Source: an uncultured Paracoccaceae bacterium (GTDB lineage: Bacteria; Pseudomonadota; Alphaproteobacteria; Rhodobacterales; Rhodobacteraceae). Taken from it: a stretch of 64,000 nt of DNA. The position numbers and the translations under genes were made by a program. The stretch spans positions 248,001 to 312,000 of the forward strand of contig CANMPD010000001.1 of assembly GCA_947499635.1 (NCBI GenBank), written 5' to 3'. Shown here piece by piece: positions 1 through 9,133 of this stretch. The notes below the pieces were generated by a model that was not told the origin of the DNA, did not search any database, and was given only the letters and a program-made list of their open reading frames with translations. How positions within the stretch are numbered: the stretch's first letter is position 1; the number at the start of each line of letters is the position of its first letter.

Positions 1-68
1 ATGCCTAATTTCACTCGTGTCAAATGTTAATATTTTGTAAATATTGGTTACATTTTCAGATTAGTTTG

Positions 69-104
69 CTAACGTTTCAGCATGTGTACCAGTTCGAACG
101 TTAG
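69..104. promoter_or_regulatory. Inverted repeat before the first small gene
   Basis: Two perfect 8-base arms, CTAACGTT at 69-76 and AACGTTAG at 97-104, are separated by 20 bases and end 8 bases before the start codon at 113. The position suits an operator or a leader stem that could hide the ribosome binding site. No regulator is known for it; function is inferred only from position. Confidence 0.35.
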
Positions 105-112
105 AGAGTGAC

Positions 113-337
113 ATGTTAAAGCCGATGAATATTTCAGATCTGAAAGAATGCTGGCCACGCTTGCGCCAACGTTTCCCTTATATCGCGGAAAAAGACGCCA
201 GAAATGGTTTTGAAACCCCGGATCATTTTTTAAAATGCGTCGCGGACAAACAGCATATCACGATTTCTGAAGCGCGCGAAGAAGTTGCCGATTTTTTATA
301 TGTGGAAAGCTTACACGCAGAACTAGATTACAGCTAA
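113..337 (+). CDS. Small hypothetical protein (74 aa)
   Basis: I do not recognise a named family. The protein is 74 residues, soluble and charged, with no signal peptide or membrane segment. It starts MLKPMNISDLKECWPRL and its C-terminal part has a helical, acidic character (REEVADFLYVESLH). A purine-rich stretch (AGAGAG, about 103-108) precedes the ATG at a workable distance. It stands alone: the next gene converges on it from the other strand. Composition and codon use look like the neighbouring genes, so I take it as real, but its function cannot be read from the sequence. Confidence 0.6.
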   Translation: MLKPMNISDLKECWPRLRQRFPYIAEKDARNGFETPDHFLKCVADKQHITISEAREEVADFLYVESLHAELDYS

Positions 338-364
338 CCCGGCACTTCAAGCCGTATCAGCACG

Positions 365-988
365 TTAGGTTAGCGACGTAACCCATAAAACAGTTGCATC
401 CTCAGCACTGGTAGACACGACATTATGCCCCATAGCGCCATCATAATAGGCACTATCACCGCGGCGCATTTCAACGGGTTCATAAAACTCTGTAAACAAA
501 CGGATCACTCCGGTCAGAACATATAAAAACTCTTCACCGTCGTGACGTACCCAGCCATCAAATTCATCCATATTACGTGCACGCACGCGCGCCCGGTAAG
601 GTAACATATTTTTACGCGTTAATCCGTCGGCCAAGAGCTCATGTTCGTAAGTTGTCGTCGCCTGCATGCTCCCTTGACCATCTTTGGTAACGATCATGCG
701 GCCATTCACTTGCTCGCGTTGTGTAGGGGTGAATAATTGAGGCACCGAAATTTTCAAACCAACAGCAAGTTTTTTCAATGCTTCATAGGTCGGTGACATT
801 TGTCCGTTTTCGATCTTGGACAATGTCGAACGGGCGAGGCCCACTTGATTGGCTGCGTGTTCAAGGGTCCAATCGCGTTCCTTGCGCAATTCACGAACAC
901 GAACCCCAAGATCAAGGGGTTCGGGCATAGTTTCATTGCCATTCGCATGGGCGATTGAAATCAGATTCTTTGGGTCACGGTCAGCCAT
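365..988 (-). CDS. XRE-family transcriptional regulator with C-terminal cupin domain
   Basis: A 207-residue regulator of the XRE plus cupin_2 architecture. Residues about 27-86 form a lambda-repressor-like helix-turn-helix, with the recognition segment VGLARSTLSKIENGQMSPT. Residues about 130-205 form a small beta-barrel cupin (HDGEEFLYVLTG, then RRGDSAYYDGAMGH) that in this family senses a small ligand. The open frame continues upstream to 1222, but that part overlaps the divergent oxidoreductase gene and has no domain, so I place the start at the ATG at 988. Members often control amino-acid, polyamine or sugar metabolism; here the divergent DsbA-like gene about 107 bases away is the natural candidate target. 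The ligand is unknown. Confidence 0.88.
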   Translation of the reverse strand: MADRDPKNLISIAHANGNETMPEPLDLGVRVRELRKERDWTLEHAANQVGLARSTLSKIENGQMSPTYEALKKLAVGLKISVPQLFTPTQREQVNGRMIVTKDGQGSMQATTTYEHELLADGLTRKNMLPYRARVRARNMDEFDGWVRHDGEEFLYVLTGVIRLFTEFYEPVEMRRGDSAYYDGAMGHNVVSTSAEDATVLWVTSLT

Positions 989-1095
989 ACTGAACGTATA
1001 TGTGTGCCAGTAGTGGCTTGCAATCTGTGCAATTCCAAAACATGTATAAGGATGATACGGAAACCTCTGACACGAGGGAAGCAAAGGACATATCG

Positions 1096-1752
1096 ATGAC
1101 GGCCATAAAACTGGATATTCTATCTGACCCCATCTGCCCATGGTGTTACATTGGGAAAACACTGTTAGATCGGGCTTTGGCCGAGGAAACTGACCATCCC
1201 TTTGTGATCGAATGGCATCCATTTCAGCTGAACCCAGATATGCCTGTAGATGGCATGGATCGACGCGCTTATCTGGAAAACAAATTTGGCGGTAAAGATG
1301 GCGCCATCAGGGTATATGGTCAAATTGCTGATCATGCCGAAAGCATCGGGTTGCCCTTGAACCTAAGCGGTATCCAACGCACACCCAATACGATTAATGC
1401 TCATCGGTTGATTCACTGGGCAGGGTTGGAAGAAAAGCAAACAGCTGTTGTTGATGGGTTATTCAAAGCCTATTTCGAAGATGGAAAAGACATCGGTAAC
1501 ATCGATATCTTGGTTGAGATTGCCAGCGAAGCGGGTATGGACGCGGCTGTGACACAACGGTTGTTAGAAGGCTCTTCAGATCGCGATACGATTAAAGAAC
1601 GCGACGCGCATTCACGCCAAAAGGGAGCAAATTCAGTCCCGACGTTCGTCATCGCAAATCAACATGTTGTCCCTGGTGCCCAACCCCCTGAATTGTGGAA
1701 ACAGGTCATTGCGGACATTCGTGCGCAGCTGGCACAAGACGACGTAGAGTAA
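1096..1752 (+). CDS. DsbA family oxidoreductase (FrnE-like)
   Basis: A 218-residue thioredoxin-fold protein with the redox motif CPWC at residues 14-17 (SDPICPWCYIGK) right after the first beta strand, which is the FrnE/2-hydroxychromene-2-carboxylate isomerase-like branch of the DsbA family. There is no signal peptide, so it is probably cytoplasmic, unlike classical periplasmic DsbA. The late segment GANSVPTFVI carries the cis-proline loop that packs on the active site. I use the ATG at 1096 because the domain begins there; an upstream in-frame start at 1000 would overlap the divergent regulator's promoter. A likely role is thiol or polyketide-type substrate chemistry; the exact substrate is not visible. 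Confidence 0.88.
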   Translation: MTAIKLDILSDPICPWCYIGKTLLDRALAEETDHPFVIEWHPFQLNPDMPVDGMDRRAYLENKFGGKDGAIRVYGQIADHAESIGLPLNLSGIQRTPNTINAHRLIHWAGLEEKQTAVVDGLFKAYFEDGKDIGNIDILVEIASEAGMDAAVTQRLLEGSSDRDTIKERDAHSRQKGANSVPTFVIANQHVVPGAQPPELWKQVIADIRAQLAQDDVE

Positions 1753-1834
1753 CCATTTTATTCTGTGTAAAGTAGGATTGGCGGATCTTATTGGGGCTAT
1801 TGTTAGTTCGCGTTTCATGATAGCCGGAGAGATA

Positions 1835-1866
1835 CCCGTTTGACGAGAATTTTACCGTCAATCGGG
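1835..1866. promoter_or_regulatory. Dyad symmetry upstream of the efflux gene
   Basis: Arms CCCGTTTGACG (1835-1845) and CGTCAATCGGG (1856-1866) are complementary except for one position and are separated by 10 bases. The element ends 19 bases before the ATG of the drug-efflux gene, just ahead of its AAGGA ribosome binding site. It may be an operator or an mRNA stem. No T-run follows, so it does not look like a terminator of the upstream oxidoreductase gene. Confidence 0.4.
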
Positions 1867-1885
1867 CATTTCAAAGGAATGTATT

Positions 1886-3103
1886 ATGCCCTTCGTCCGC
1901 CGCTCTGCACCTTCTCAGCGCGAGCTTATTGCGCTGATTGCAATGATGTTTGCAACTATTGCTTTTTCCATTGATGCTATGCTGCCTGCACTGCCAAATA
2001 TTGGCGCGGCCCTTAGCCCCGAAAACCCCAACCGTGCGCAGCTAATTATCGCCTTGTTTATTTTAGGCATGGGAATAGGCACGTTTTTCACAGGACCCTT
2101 GTCTGACGCTTTTGGGCGCAAACCCATCTTAATGCTGGGAATTGCATTATATGCAACTGCAGCGATCGTTGCATATGTTAGTTTATCCTTGGAAATGATC
2201 CTTGTGACACGTGTCATAATGGGGATTGGTGCAGCCGCACCGCGTGTTGTTGGTGTGGCCATCGTTCGTGATCTCTATGCGGGGCGTGATATGGCCCGTA
2301 TCATGTCATTTGTAATGATGATCTTTGCCTTAGTTCCGGCCTTTGCCCCTTTGTTAGGGACGGTCATTATTGCACTCGCAGATTGGCATGCTATTTTTTT
2401 AGCATTTGCACTTTTTGGCGCAGTAATCGCGCTTTGGGCAGGGATGCGTTTACCCGAGCCTTTGCCAGTAGAAGAGCGCCGTCCGCTAAAGCTGTCTCTT
2501 ATCATAGATGCGCTCAAGGAAATGGCCGCCAATCCAACCGTACGCATTTCAATCTGGGCGCAATGTCTGACGCTGTCGATGTTGTTTACAATGATCGTAT
2601 TGGTGCAACCCGTTTACGATATCGTTTTTGATAAAGCCGAAAGCTTCCCTATCTGGTTCATGATCATTGCTTTGTTATCGATGTCGGCAAGTTTTATCAA
2701 TTCTCGTATCGTTGTGCGTCTGGGCATGCGTAAAGTCGTGACTTGGTCACTATTGGGACAAGCTTGTGTAAGCGGCGTTATGCTTTTGATTTTATTTGCC
2801 GATTTGGGTGCGTTAACATTCTATCCGTTTCTTGTTTGGCAACTGAGCATCTTTTTAATTGTCGGTTTGACACTGGGAAATCTAAATTCCATCGCGCTTG
2901 AGCCCTTGGGCCATATCGCAGGCATTGCAGCCTCGGTTATTGGGGCTGTTTCAACGGTGTTCTCGGCAACTGTCGGGGCGATCATTGGACAGATGTTCGA
3001 TGGCACCTTATTCCCAATGGTTATTGGCATTTTTTGCGCTGTGGTTTTAGCATTTTTAACAATGCTGTGGCTTGACCGCGCCGAGAGAGTACGCGACGCG
3101 TAA
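1886..3103 (+). CDS. Bcr/CflA-type multidrug efflux MFS transporter
   Basis: A 405-residue inner-membrane protein with about 12 hydrophobic helices, of the drug:H+ antiporter-1 Bcr/CflA group. The MFS motif A appears as GPLSDAFGRKP at residues 70-80, between the second and third helices. The N-terminus has the group's acidic residue in helix 1 (FSIDAMLPALP). Length is normal for Bcr/CflA proteins (about 400). It would export small toxic molecules such as bicyclomycin-like drugs or chloramphenicol using the proton gradient; actual substrates are unknown. The gene is transcribed alone and converges on mfd; its stop codon is inside a terminator hairpin. Confidence 0.88.
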   Translation: MPFVRRSAPSQRELIALIAMMFATIAFSIDAMLPALPNIGAALSPENPNRAQLIIALFILGMGIGTFFTGPLSDAFGRKPILMLGIALYATAAIVAYVSLSLEMILVTRVIMGIGAAAPRVVGVAIVRDLYAGRDMARIMSFVMMIFALVPAFAPLLGTVIIALADWHAIFLAFALFGAVIALWAGMRLPEPLPVEERRPLKLSLIIDALKEMAANPTVRISIWAQCLTLSMLFTMIVLVQPVYDIVFDKAESFPIWFMIIALLSMSASFINSRIVVRLGMRKVVTWSLLGQACVSGVMLLILFADLGALTFYPFLVWQLSIFLIVGLTLGNLNSIALEPLGHIAGIAASVIGAVSTVFSATVGAIIGQMFDGTLFPMVIGIFCAVVLAFLTMLWLDRAERVRDA

Positions 3104-3129
3104 ATATGACTTTACGCGTCTGTATTTTA
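3095..3129 (+). terminator. Intrinsic terminator overlapping the efflux gene stop codon
   Basis: GACGCGTAAA (3095-3104) pairs perfectly with TTTACGCGTC (3111-3120) around a six-base loop, followed by the T-rich TGTATTTTAT. The TAA stop of the efflux gene (3101-3103) lies inside the left arm. It sits between two convergent genes and ends at the stop of mfd. Confidence 0.7.
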
Positions 3130-6100
3130 TGAACCAGCCTTTGCTTTCTTTTTATGAGCAACAACCTTCTCGGCAAGATCACGGGCAATGGCAAACGCGC
3201 CCTTGATCTTGTCAGCGTCTGATTTCCAATCCCGTCGCACAACGATCTTGTTATCTTTGACTTTGGCGAGGCCGTCTTGTGCCTGCATGAATTCAACCAA
3301 CCCCTGCGGAGAGGCGAATTTATCATTGTGGAACTGAACTGTCGCCCCCTTTGGACCACCATCCATTTTGGCGATCCCTGCCCTTTTACACATCGATTTA
3401 ATTCGAACAATGAGCATTAAGGTATTAACTTCTTTCGGTAATTTACCAAAACGGTCAATCAGCTCGGCAGCAAAACCTTCCAGCTCGACTTTTGTCGTCA
3501 ACGAAGATAGACGGCGATATAGTCCAAGCCGCACATCCAAATCAGGGACATAAGTCTCAGGGATCAGCACGGACACGCCCAAATTGATCTGTGGGGCCCA
3601 TTGATCGTCGCCGTCGCTCAAACCGTCAATCTCTCCGGATTTGATCTTAGCGATGGCTTCCTCAAGCATGGATTGGTACAGTTCATACCCCACGTCTCGC
3701 ATTTGGCCGGATTGCTCTTCGCCGAGTAAGTTCCCTGCCCCGCGAATATCCAAATCCTGCGATGCTAATGTAAATCCGGCCCCCAATGTGTCCAAAGAAC
3801 CAAGAACGCGTAATCGTTTTTGTGCAGCATCCGTCAAACGTTGACGCGGTTTTGTTGTTAAATACGCATAAGCCCGCGTTTTCGAACGTCCGACACGCCC
3901 ACGAATTTGATACAGCTGAGACAGGCCGAACATATCGGCGCGGTGGACAACCATTGTATTGGCCGTTGGAATATCCAACCCGCTTTCTACGATCGTTGTT
4001 GCCAAAAGAATATCAAACTTTCCATCGTAAAACGCATTCATACGTTCATCGAGCTCGCCCGCGGCCAGCTGACCATGCGCCACGACATAGCGCAGCTCAG
4101 GCAATTGTTGTTTCAGGAATTCTTCCACTTCGGCCAGATCTTTTATCCGAGGGACGACGTAAAAACTTTGGCCACCTCGATAACGTTCACGCAAAAAGGC
4201 TTCGCGGATCGTAACGGCGTCAAACTCACTCACGTATGTGCGAATGGCAAGACGATCGACCGGTGGCGTGCCGATAATGGATAAATCACGTACACCTGTC
4301 AAACTCAGCTGCAAGGTGCGCGGAATTGGGGTCGCAGTGAGTGTTAAGACGTGTATATCGCTGCGCATCTGTTTTAAGCGTTCTTTGTGGGCAACGCCAA
4401 AATGTTGTTCTTCGTCGATGATCAATAATCCCAAGTTTGGGAACTTGACGTTTTTGGCCAACAACGCATGAGTGCCGATGACAATATCAACGGTTCCAGC
4501 GGCCATACCTTTGCGGGTTTCAGCCGCCTCTTTTGCCGTAACAAAGCGCGATAGCTGTCTGACTTCTAATGGGAAACCACGAAATCTCTCTTTGAAACCC
4601 GCAGCGTGTTGGCGGGCCAAAAGCGTCGTTGGGGCAACAACAGCGACCTGCAGTCCGGACATGGCTGCGACAAATGCGGCCCGCATCGCAACTTCGGTTT
4701 TACCAAAACCGACATCCCCGCAAATCAGGCGATCCATTGGAGCCCCAGAGTGCAAGTCATCCATAACATCGCCAATAGCGCGTAATTGGTCATCGGTTTC
4801 CTGATACGGGAAGCGCGCCGAGAATTCTTCCCATGCCGAAGGTGGCGGATCAATCATAGGCGCCTTGCGCAAGGCACGTTCTGCGGCAATACGGATCAAC
4901 CGATCCGCCATCTCGCGAATGCGTTCTTTCAGTTTAGCCTTTTTCGACTGCCATGCCCCACCACCTAAGCGATCAAGCATCCCTTCGTCGTGGCCGTATT
5001 TTGACAATAGCTCGATATTTTCAACTGGCAGATACAGCTTCGTTGTCTCGGCATATTCAAGCAAGATACATTCATGCGCGGATCCGGCGGCTTTGACCAC
5101 CTCAAGGCCGAGGTAACGGCCAATGCCATGATCAACATGCACAACCAGATCGCCAGGGCTAAGGGATTGTGTCTCGGTTAAGAAGTTTTCAGCTTTACGA
5201 CGTTTTTTGGGGGCGCGGATCAAGCGATCGCCCAAAACATCCTGTTCTGAAATGACGGTCATGTCATCCGTCTCAAAGCCGTTTTCCAACGCCCATACCG
5301 CGAGGTGCAGCCCTGATTTCCCCAAGCGCGTCCCATTGGTGATCAAGATAGCTTCGGCAAGACCCTCATCTTCAATCAACCCTTCCAAACGTTCACGTGC
5401 ACCTTCGGAATAGGACGCGACAACAACGGGACCCTTTTGTAGCTTTGCTTTAATATGGCCAGCTAAAGATCCAAAAAGACTTATACTTTCTTGTTGACGC
5501 TCTGGCGAAAAATTGCGGCCAATCCTCCCCCCGGCATCGACAACACCAGGCCCCGAAGCTTGCGGCAAAGGGTGAAATTGGATTATGCGATGAGAGGCAA
5601 TCGTAATTTCCCAAGCCGCATCGTCCAAATACAACAGATCTGGTGGGCAAGGTTTATAAACACTGTCCAATCGTCCCTTGGCGGACATCGCTATCTTACG
5701 GGTCTCGTATTGATCCGCAATTGTATCCCATCGTGCCAAACGTGCAGGTGTTAACTGGTCATCCAGCGCAATTGTCGCCTCTGGCAGGTAATCAAATAGG
5801 GTTTCAAGACCATCGTGAAAAAACGGAAGCCAATGCTCCATCCCTTGATGTTTACGTCCAGCACTGACCGCCTCATAGAGTGCGTCATCATTGCCTGCGG
5901 CGCCAAACTCGATCCGGTAATTTTGACGAAACCGCGTAATCGCAGCCTCGTCGAGGATGATTTCGGATACGGGCGCAAGCTCGACAACTGATAATTTTTC
6001 GGTTGTACGTTGGCTGGCCGGATCAAAACGGCGTGCACCCTCTAGCACATCCCCAAAAAGATCGAGACGGACAGGACCGGATTGTCCCGGAGGAAAGATA

Positions 6101-6585
6101 TCGATAATCCCTCCTCGTACGGCAAAATCGCCAGGCTCCATCACCGACGGCGCCTTGGTAAATCCCATTCGTGTCAAAAAATGCCTTAATGCATCTTCGT
6201 CAATACGCCCGTTAACACTGGCACTGAACGCGCTTTTTCTTAGAATACTGCGCGCTGGCACACGTTGTGTTGCGCCGTTCAGTGTCGTCAGTAAGACAAA
6301 TTGCGACGGCATTTCATGAACTAAGGCGGCCAAAGTCGCCATCCGTGCGGCTGAAATATCCGCATTGGGCGACACACGATCATAAGGCAGGCAATCCCAC
6401 CCCGGGAATACAAAGACAGGCACATCTGGTGCAAAAAATGCCAATGCTGCCCGCATTGCCTCGAGACGTTTATCATCACGGGCCACATGTACAATCGGCG
6501 CGTCAGATTTGGTCATTTCGGCCAATACAAGCTTGGCATCAAAACCTTCAGGTGCGCCACCCATTGTCAAAGACTGTCGTGACAT
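3127..6585 (-). CDS. mfd: Transcription-repair coupling factor
   Basis: An 1152-residue DNA translocase, the normal length for Mfd. It removes RNA polymerase stalled at DNA lesions and recruits UvrA for nucleotide excision repair. Visible in order: the N-terminal UvrB-like domain (starting near VFVFPGWDCLPYDRVSPN), the RNA-polymerase-interacting CarD/RID-like module (SPGDLVVHVDHGIGRYLGLE), the SF2 helicase core with Walker A GDVGFGKTEVAMRAAF and motif II DEEQHFGV, the translocation motif SQLYQIRGRVGR, and a C-terminal TRCF domain. It is followed on the same strand after 51 upstream bases by the membrane-protein gene at 6637-7191, which probably shares its transcript as the upstream partner. 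Confidence 0.98.
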   Translation of the reverse strand: MSRQSLTMGGAPEGFDAKLVLAEMTKSDAPIVHVARDDKRLEAMRAALAFFAPDVPVFVFPGWDCLPYDRVSPNADISAARMATLAALVHEMPSQFVLLTTLNGATQRVPARSILRKSAFSASVNGRIDEDALRHFLTRMGFTKAPSVMEPGDFAVRGGIIDIFPPGQSGPVRLDLFGDVLEGARRFDPASQRTTEKLSVVELAPVSEIILDEAAITRFRQNYRIEFGAAGNDDALYEAVSAGRKHQGMEHWLPFFHDGLETLFDYLPEATIALDDQLTPARLARWDTIADQYETRKIAMSAKGRLDSVYKPCPPDLLYLDDAAWEITIASHRIIQFHPLPQASGPGVVDAGGRIGRNFSPERQQESISLFGSLAGHIKAKLQKGPVVVASYSEGARERLEGLIEDEGLAEAILITNGTRLGKSGLHLAVWALENGFETDDMTVISEQDVLGDRLIRAPKKRRKAENFLTETQSLSPGDLVVHVDHGIGRYLGLEVVKAAGSAHECILLEYAETTKLYLPVENIELLSKYGHDEGMLDRLGGGAWQSKKAKLKERIREMADRLIRIAAERALRKAPMIDPPPSAWEEFSARFPYQETDDQLRAIGDVMDDLHSGAPMDRLICGDVGFGKTEVAMRAAFVAAMSGLQVAVVAPTTLLARQHAAGFKERFRGFPLEVRQLSRFVTAKEAAETRKGMAAGTVDIVIGTHALLAKNVKFPNLGLLIIDEEQHFGVAHKERLKQMRSDIHVLTLTATPIPRTLQLSLTGVRDLSIIGTPPVDRLAIRTYVSEFDAVTIREAFLRERYRGGQSFYVVPRIKDLAEVEEFLKQQLPELRYVVAHGQLAAGELDERMNAFYDGKFDILLATTIVESGLDIPTANTMVVHRADMFGLSQLYQIRGRVGRSKTRAYAYLTTKPRQRLTDAAQKRLRVLGSLDTLGAGFTLASQDLDIRGAGNLLGEEQSGQMRDVGYELYQSMLEEAIAKIKSGEIDGLSDGDDQWAPQINLGVSVLIPETYVPDLDVRLGLYRRLSSLTTKVELEGFAAELIDRFGKLPKEVNTLMLIVRIKSMCKRAGIAKMDGGPKGATVQFHNDKFASPQGLVEFMQAQDGLAKVKDNKIVVRRDWKSDADKIKGAFAIARDLAEKVVAHKKKAKAGS

Positions 6586-6636
6586 TAATTATTGCTCCTC
6601 ATTCGAGACCAAGTTCCCGCCCGCGCTATGACCTTG

Positions 6637-7191
6637 CTAAAAATAACCAATCGAGAGGTTCTTATACATACCCCAAATGGCGGTCACAAAAACGCATGCC
6701 ATTCCCAGTAGCTGAATATAAAAACGTGTACGCGCTAGATATTTATACAAATGCTCGCCTTGCAGATTTTGCGCTATGATCGTTTGCGCAGCAGAAACTG
6801 TAATAAGACCTACGATGCTCATCGGCATTAACAACAGAAATGCGGCCTGCGAGAATTCTAAGCCATATGCAAAGCCCAACACGCCTAGTACTGTGAACAC
6901 AAAACAGCAAAAGAGGACCAAGAACATTCCAGAAGCCTCTGAAATATAAATATAACGGCGCGCTTGGATGTAAACAGATGCCTCGAGATCTAATGCCTCT
7001 TGTTGCCCCAATCGTGCGGCACGAGAGACCATATCATATGGTATGCCTAGCACCCAATGACTGGCGGATGACCACATAACCGCAAGACAAATCCAGTACC
7101 ACAGGTTCGAAAATGAACGTAGGTCGATCAACTCGGCGATGATATGAAACATGTCCACTGTGCGGCCCATCCGTTGGTTCTGCTGCGACAT
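6637..7191 (-). CDS. Putative membrane component associated with SufBCD
   Basis: A 184-residue integral membrane protein with about four hydrophobic helices (for example NLWYWICLAVMWSSASHWVLG and FLVLFCCFVFTVLGVLGFAYG regions). In Rhodobacterales this family regularly lies next to mfd and is annotated as a component of the SufBCD complex. That label is from recall of the family; nothing in the sequence proves an iron-sulfur role, and no suf genes are in the window. Starts at ATG 7191, immediately upstream of mfd on the same strand, and divergent from hemB. Confidence 0.7.
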   Translation of the reverse strand: MSQQNQRMGRTVDMFHIIAELIDLRSFSNLWYWICLAVMWSSASHWVLGIPYDMVSRAARLGQQEALDLEASVYIQARRYIYISEASGMFLVLFCCFVFTVLGVLGFAYGLEFSQAAFLLLMPMSIVGLITVSAAQTIIAQNLQGEHLYKYLARTRFYIQLLGMACVFVTAIWGMYKNLSIGYF

Positions 7192-7362
7192 CCTGCCGTC
7201 GGCCGCTATTGCCTGACAGGTATTGAACTTATATCCAACGCAGCGACGTCAGATACAAGAGCTAGTTGGACAAAAACAAACAGCTTTCTCGCGGTATAGC
7301 TCTTGAGAACGGTCTCGGTTTTATGCGACGACTTGAGAGCACACTGTACAGATGAGGCAACT

Positions 7363-8361
7363 ATGACTCCCACACTTGCTCCGTTTCCTTTGGCACGTCC
7401 ACGACGCATGCGCCAATCTACATCGTTGCGCAGACTGGTGAGTGAAACGCATCTCACTTCGGATGATCTAATCTGGCCTGTATTTGTGCGCGATGGCCAC
7501 GGAGAAATTGAACCTGTTGCCTCAATGCCAGGTGTCGTGCGCCGCTCGGTTGATAAGATTGCAGATGCCGCAAAAGAGGCACAAGACCTCGGCATTCCAG
7601 CCATCTGCTTGTTCCCCTATACTGATATATCGTTAAAAACCGAAACATGTTCCGAAGCATGGAACCCAGACAATCTGACCAATCGCGCCATTCGTGCGAT
7701 TAAAGAAAACGCGCCTGATATCGCAGTCATGACCGATGTCGCACTTGATCCTTATAATATCAACGGTCACGATGGTTTTGTTGTGGATGACCAGATTGTA
7801 AATGACCAAACGGTCGAGGCATTGGTAAAGATGGCACTTGCGCAAGCCGATGCTGGGGCAGATATTATTGGTCCTTCCGATATGATGGACGGGCGTGTCG
7901 CAGCGATGCGCGGCGCGCTTGAAAGCGCGGGGCATCAAAACGTTACGATCATGTCTTATTCCGCCAAATATGCGTCGGGGTTTTATGGTCCATTTCGTGA
8001 TGCCGTTGGGGCGTCTGGTGCTCTAAAGGGCGACAAAAAAACCTATCAAATGGATCCGGCGAATTCCGATGAAGCCCTGCGAATGGTTCAACGCGATCTA
8101 CACGAAGGCGCAGATATGGTGATGGTTAAACCTGGAATGCCCTATTTAGATATATGTACCCGTGTGAAACAGACGTTTGGTGTCCCGACATTTGCTTATC
8201 AAGTGTCAGGAGAATATGCGATGATTCAGGCGGCAGCGCAAAACGGGTGGATCGACGGGCACACTGTTATGATGGAAAGCCTGATGTCTTTTAAGCGTGC
8301 TGGCTGCGATGGAATTCTTACATATTTCGCGCCCGAAGTGGCAAAATACCTAAACGGTTAA
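7363..8361 (+). CDS. hemB: Delta-aminolevulinic acid dehydratase (porphobilinogen synthase)
   Basis: A 332-residue cytosolic enzyme that joins two 5-aminolevulinate molecules into porphobilinogen in heme, chlorophyll and cobalamin synthesis. The Schiff-base lysines are visible in SYSAKYASGFYGPFRDA and MVKPGMPYLD, and the substrate motif in GPSDMMDGRV. The metal-site region TDVALDPYNINGHDG lacks the cysteine cluster of zinc enzymes, fitting the magnesium-dependent alphaproteobacterial type. I choose ATG 7363 because GAGG lies 5 bases upstream and the domain starts there; an in-frame start at 7303 would add a non-conserved leader. Transcribed away from the neighbouring membrane-protein/mfd unit. 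Confidence 0.97.
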   Translation: MTPTLAPFPLARPRRMRQSTSLRRLVSETHLTSDDLIWPVFVRDGHGEIEPVASMPGVVRRSVDKIADAAKEAQDLGIPAICLFPYTDISLKTETCSEAWNPDNLTNRAIRAIKENAPDIAVMTDVALDPYNINGHDGFVVDDQIVNDQTVEALVKMALAQADAGADIIGPSDMMDGRVAAMRGALESAGHQNVTIMSYSAKYASGFYGPFRDAVGASGALKGDKKTYQMDPANSDEALRMVQRDLHEGADMVMVKPGMPYLDICTRVKQTFGVPTFAYQVSGEYAMIQAAAQNGWIDGHTVMMESLMSFKRAGCDGILTYFAPEVAKYLNG

Positions 8362-8496
8362 GCCCAATATCAATCTAAGGCATGAAATCGCCCACTTCAC
8401 TTTGGCTTTAGATGACAGTTAGGTTGCTTTGCGTTAACCTAAGCCATAAGCCGCGCATGCGGTGTATAATCAACCTCGACAAAAACGAGAAACGAA

Positions 8497-9075
8497 ATGA
8501 GCAGTAAACAATTATCACCACTTTCACGGCGTGTGTTCACGTTCGGGGCTTTGGCAGGCGTCGGGGTTACAGCGGCAGCTTGTGGCAATGGGGTCGGAAA
8601 CACGAACGCCAGTAAAATCGATGCGCGCGTGAATGCAACGCTGAACCAAATGTACAGCAGCTATCCGGGTACCGCAGACTTGGCTGAAAAATCCGTCGGC
8701 ATGCTGATCATGCCCTTGGTAACCGAAGCAGGCTTTATCTTTGGTGGTTCTTTTGGTCGCGGGGCCTTGCGTATTGATGGGGTAACCGTTGACTATTATT
8801 CCTCTGTTAAGGGCAATGCAGGTCTCCAAATAGGGGCCCAACAATATGCACATGTTCTCTTCTTTATGACACATGAAGCCCTAGCGTCCTTCCGTCGCTC
8901 CTCCGGTTGGGCTGCGGGCGCCGATTTGGAATATGTCTTATTGGACGAAGGTGATGCAATCACGGCAGATACAAACACATTGACAGCACCTATTATTGCT
9001 GCAGTTTTTGCGCAGGCTGGTCTGCGTATTGGCGCAACGCTAGAGGGCTCAAAATACACACGCATCATCCCTTAA
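8497..9075 (+). CDS. YSC84/SH3YL1-type lipid-binding lipoprotein
   Basis: A 192-residue secreted protein with a YSC84-like (SYLF) domain, a family that binds phosphoinositides in eukaryotes and is of unclear function in bacteria. The N-terminus has a twin-arginine-like SRRVF stretch, a hydrophobic segment ALAGVGVTAAA and then a cysteine (AAACGNG), consistent with a lipoprotein, possibly Tat-exported. The SYLF signature is in VGMLIMPLVTEAGFIFGGSFGRGAL and YVLLDEGDAITADT. It is probably anchored on the periplasmic face of a membrane. The lipobox is not ideal because position -3 is alanine. A strong terminator follows at once, so it is a single-gene unit. Confidence 0.8.
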   Translation: MSSKQLSPLSRRVFTFGALAGVGVTAAACGNGVGNTNASKIDARVNATLNQMYSSYPGTADLAEKSVGMLIMPLVTEAGFIFGGSFGRGALRIDGVTVDYYSSVKGNAGLQIGAQQYAHVLFFMTHEALASFRRSSGWAAGADLEYVLLDEGDAITADTNTLTAPIIAAVFAQAGLRIGATLEGSKYTRIIP

Positions 9076-9098
9076 TTTACAATTAGAACAATATGTTG

Positions 9099-9132
9099 CG
9101 CGACCTTCTTATGGTAAGAAGGTCGCGTTTTT
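9099..9132 (+). terminator. Strong intrinsic terminator after the YSC84-type gene
   Basis: CGCGACCTTCTTA (9099-9111) pairs perfectly with TAAGAAGGTCGCG (9115-9127) around a three-base loop TGG, followed by TTTTT. It lies between two convergent genes and ends at the stop codon of the dehydrogenase gene on the other strand. Confidence 0.9.
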
Positions 9133-9133
9133 C

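Noticed and set aside
989-1222. N-terminal extension of the XRE-cupin regulator
   Set aside because: It overlaps the divergent oxidoreductase gene and carries no domain.
3368-6319. Many plus-strand frames opposite mfd
   Set aside because: Shadows of the mfd reading frame without start signals or families.
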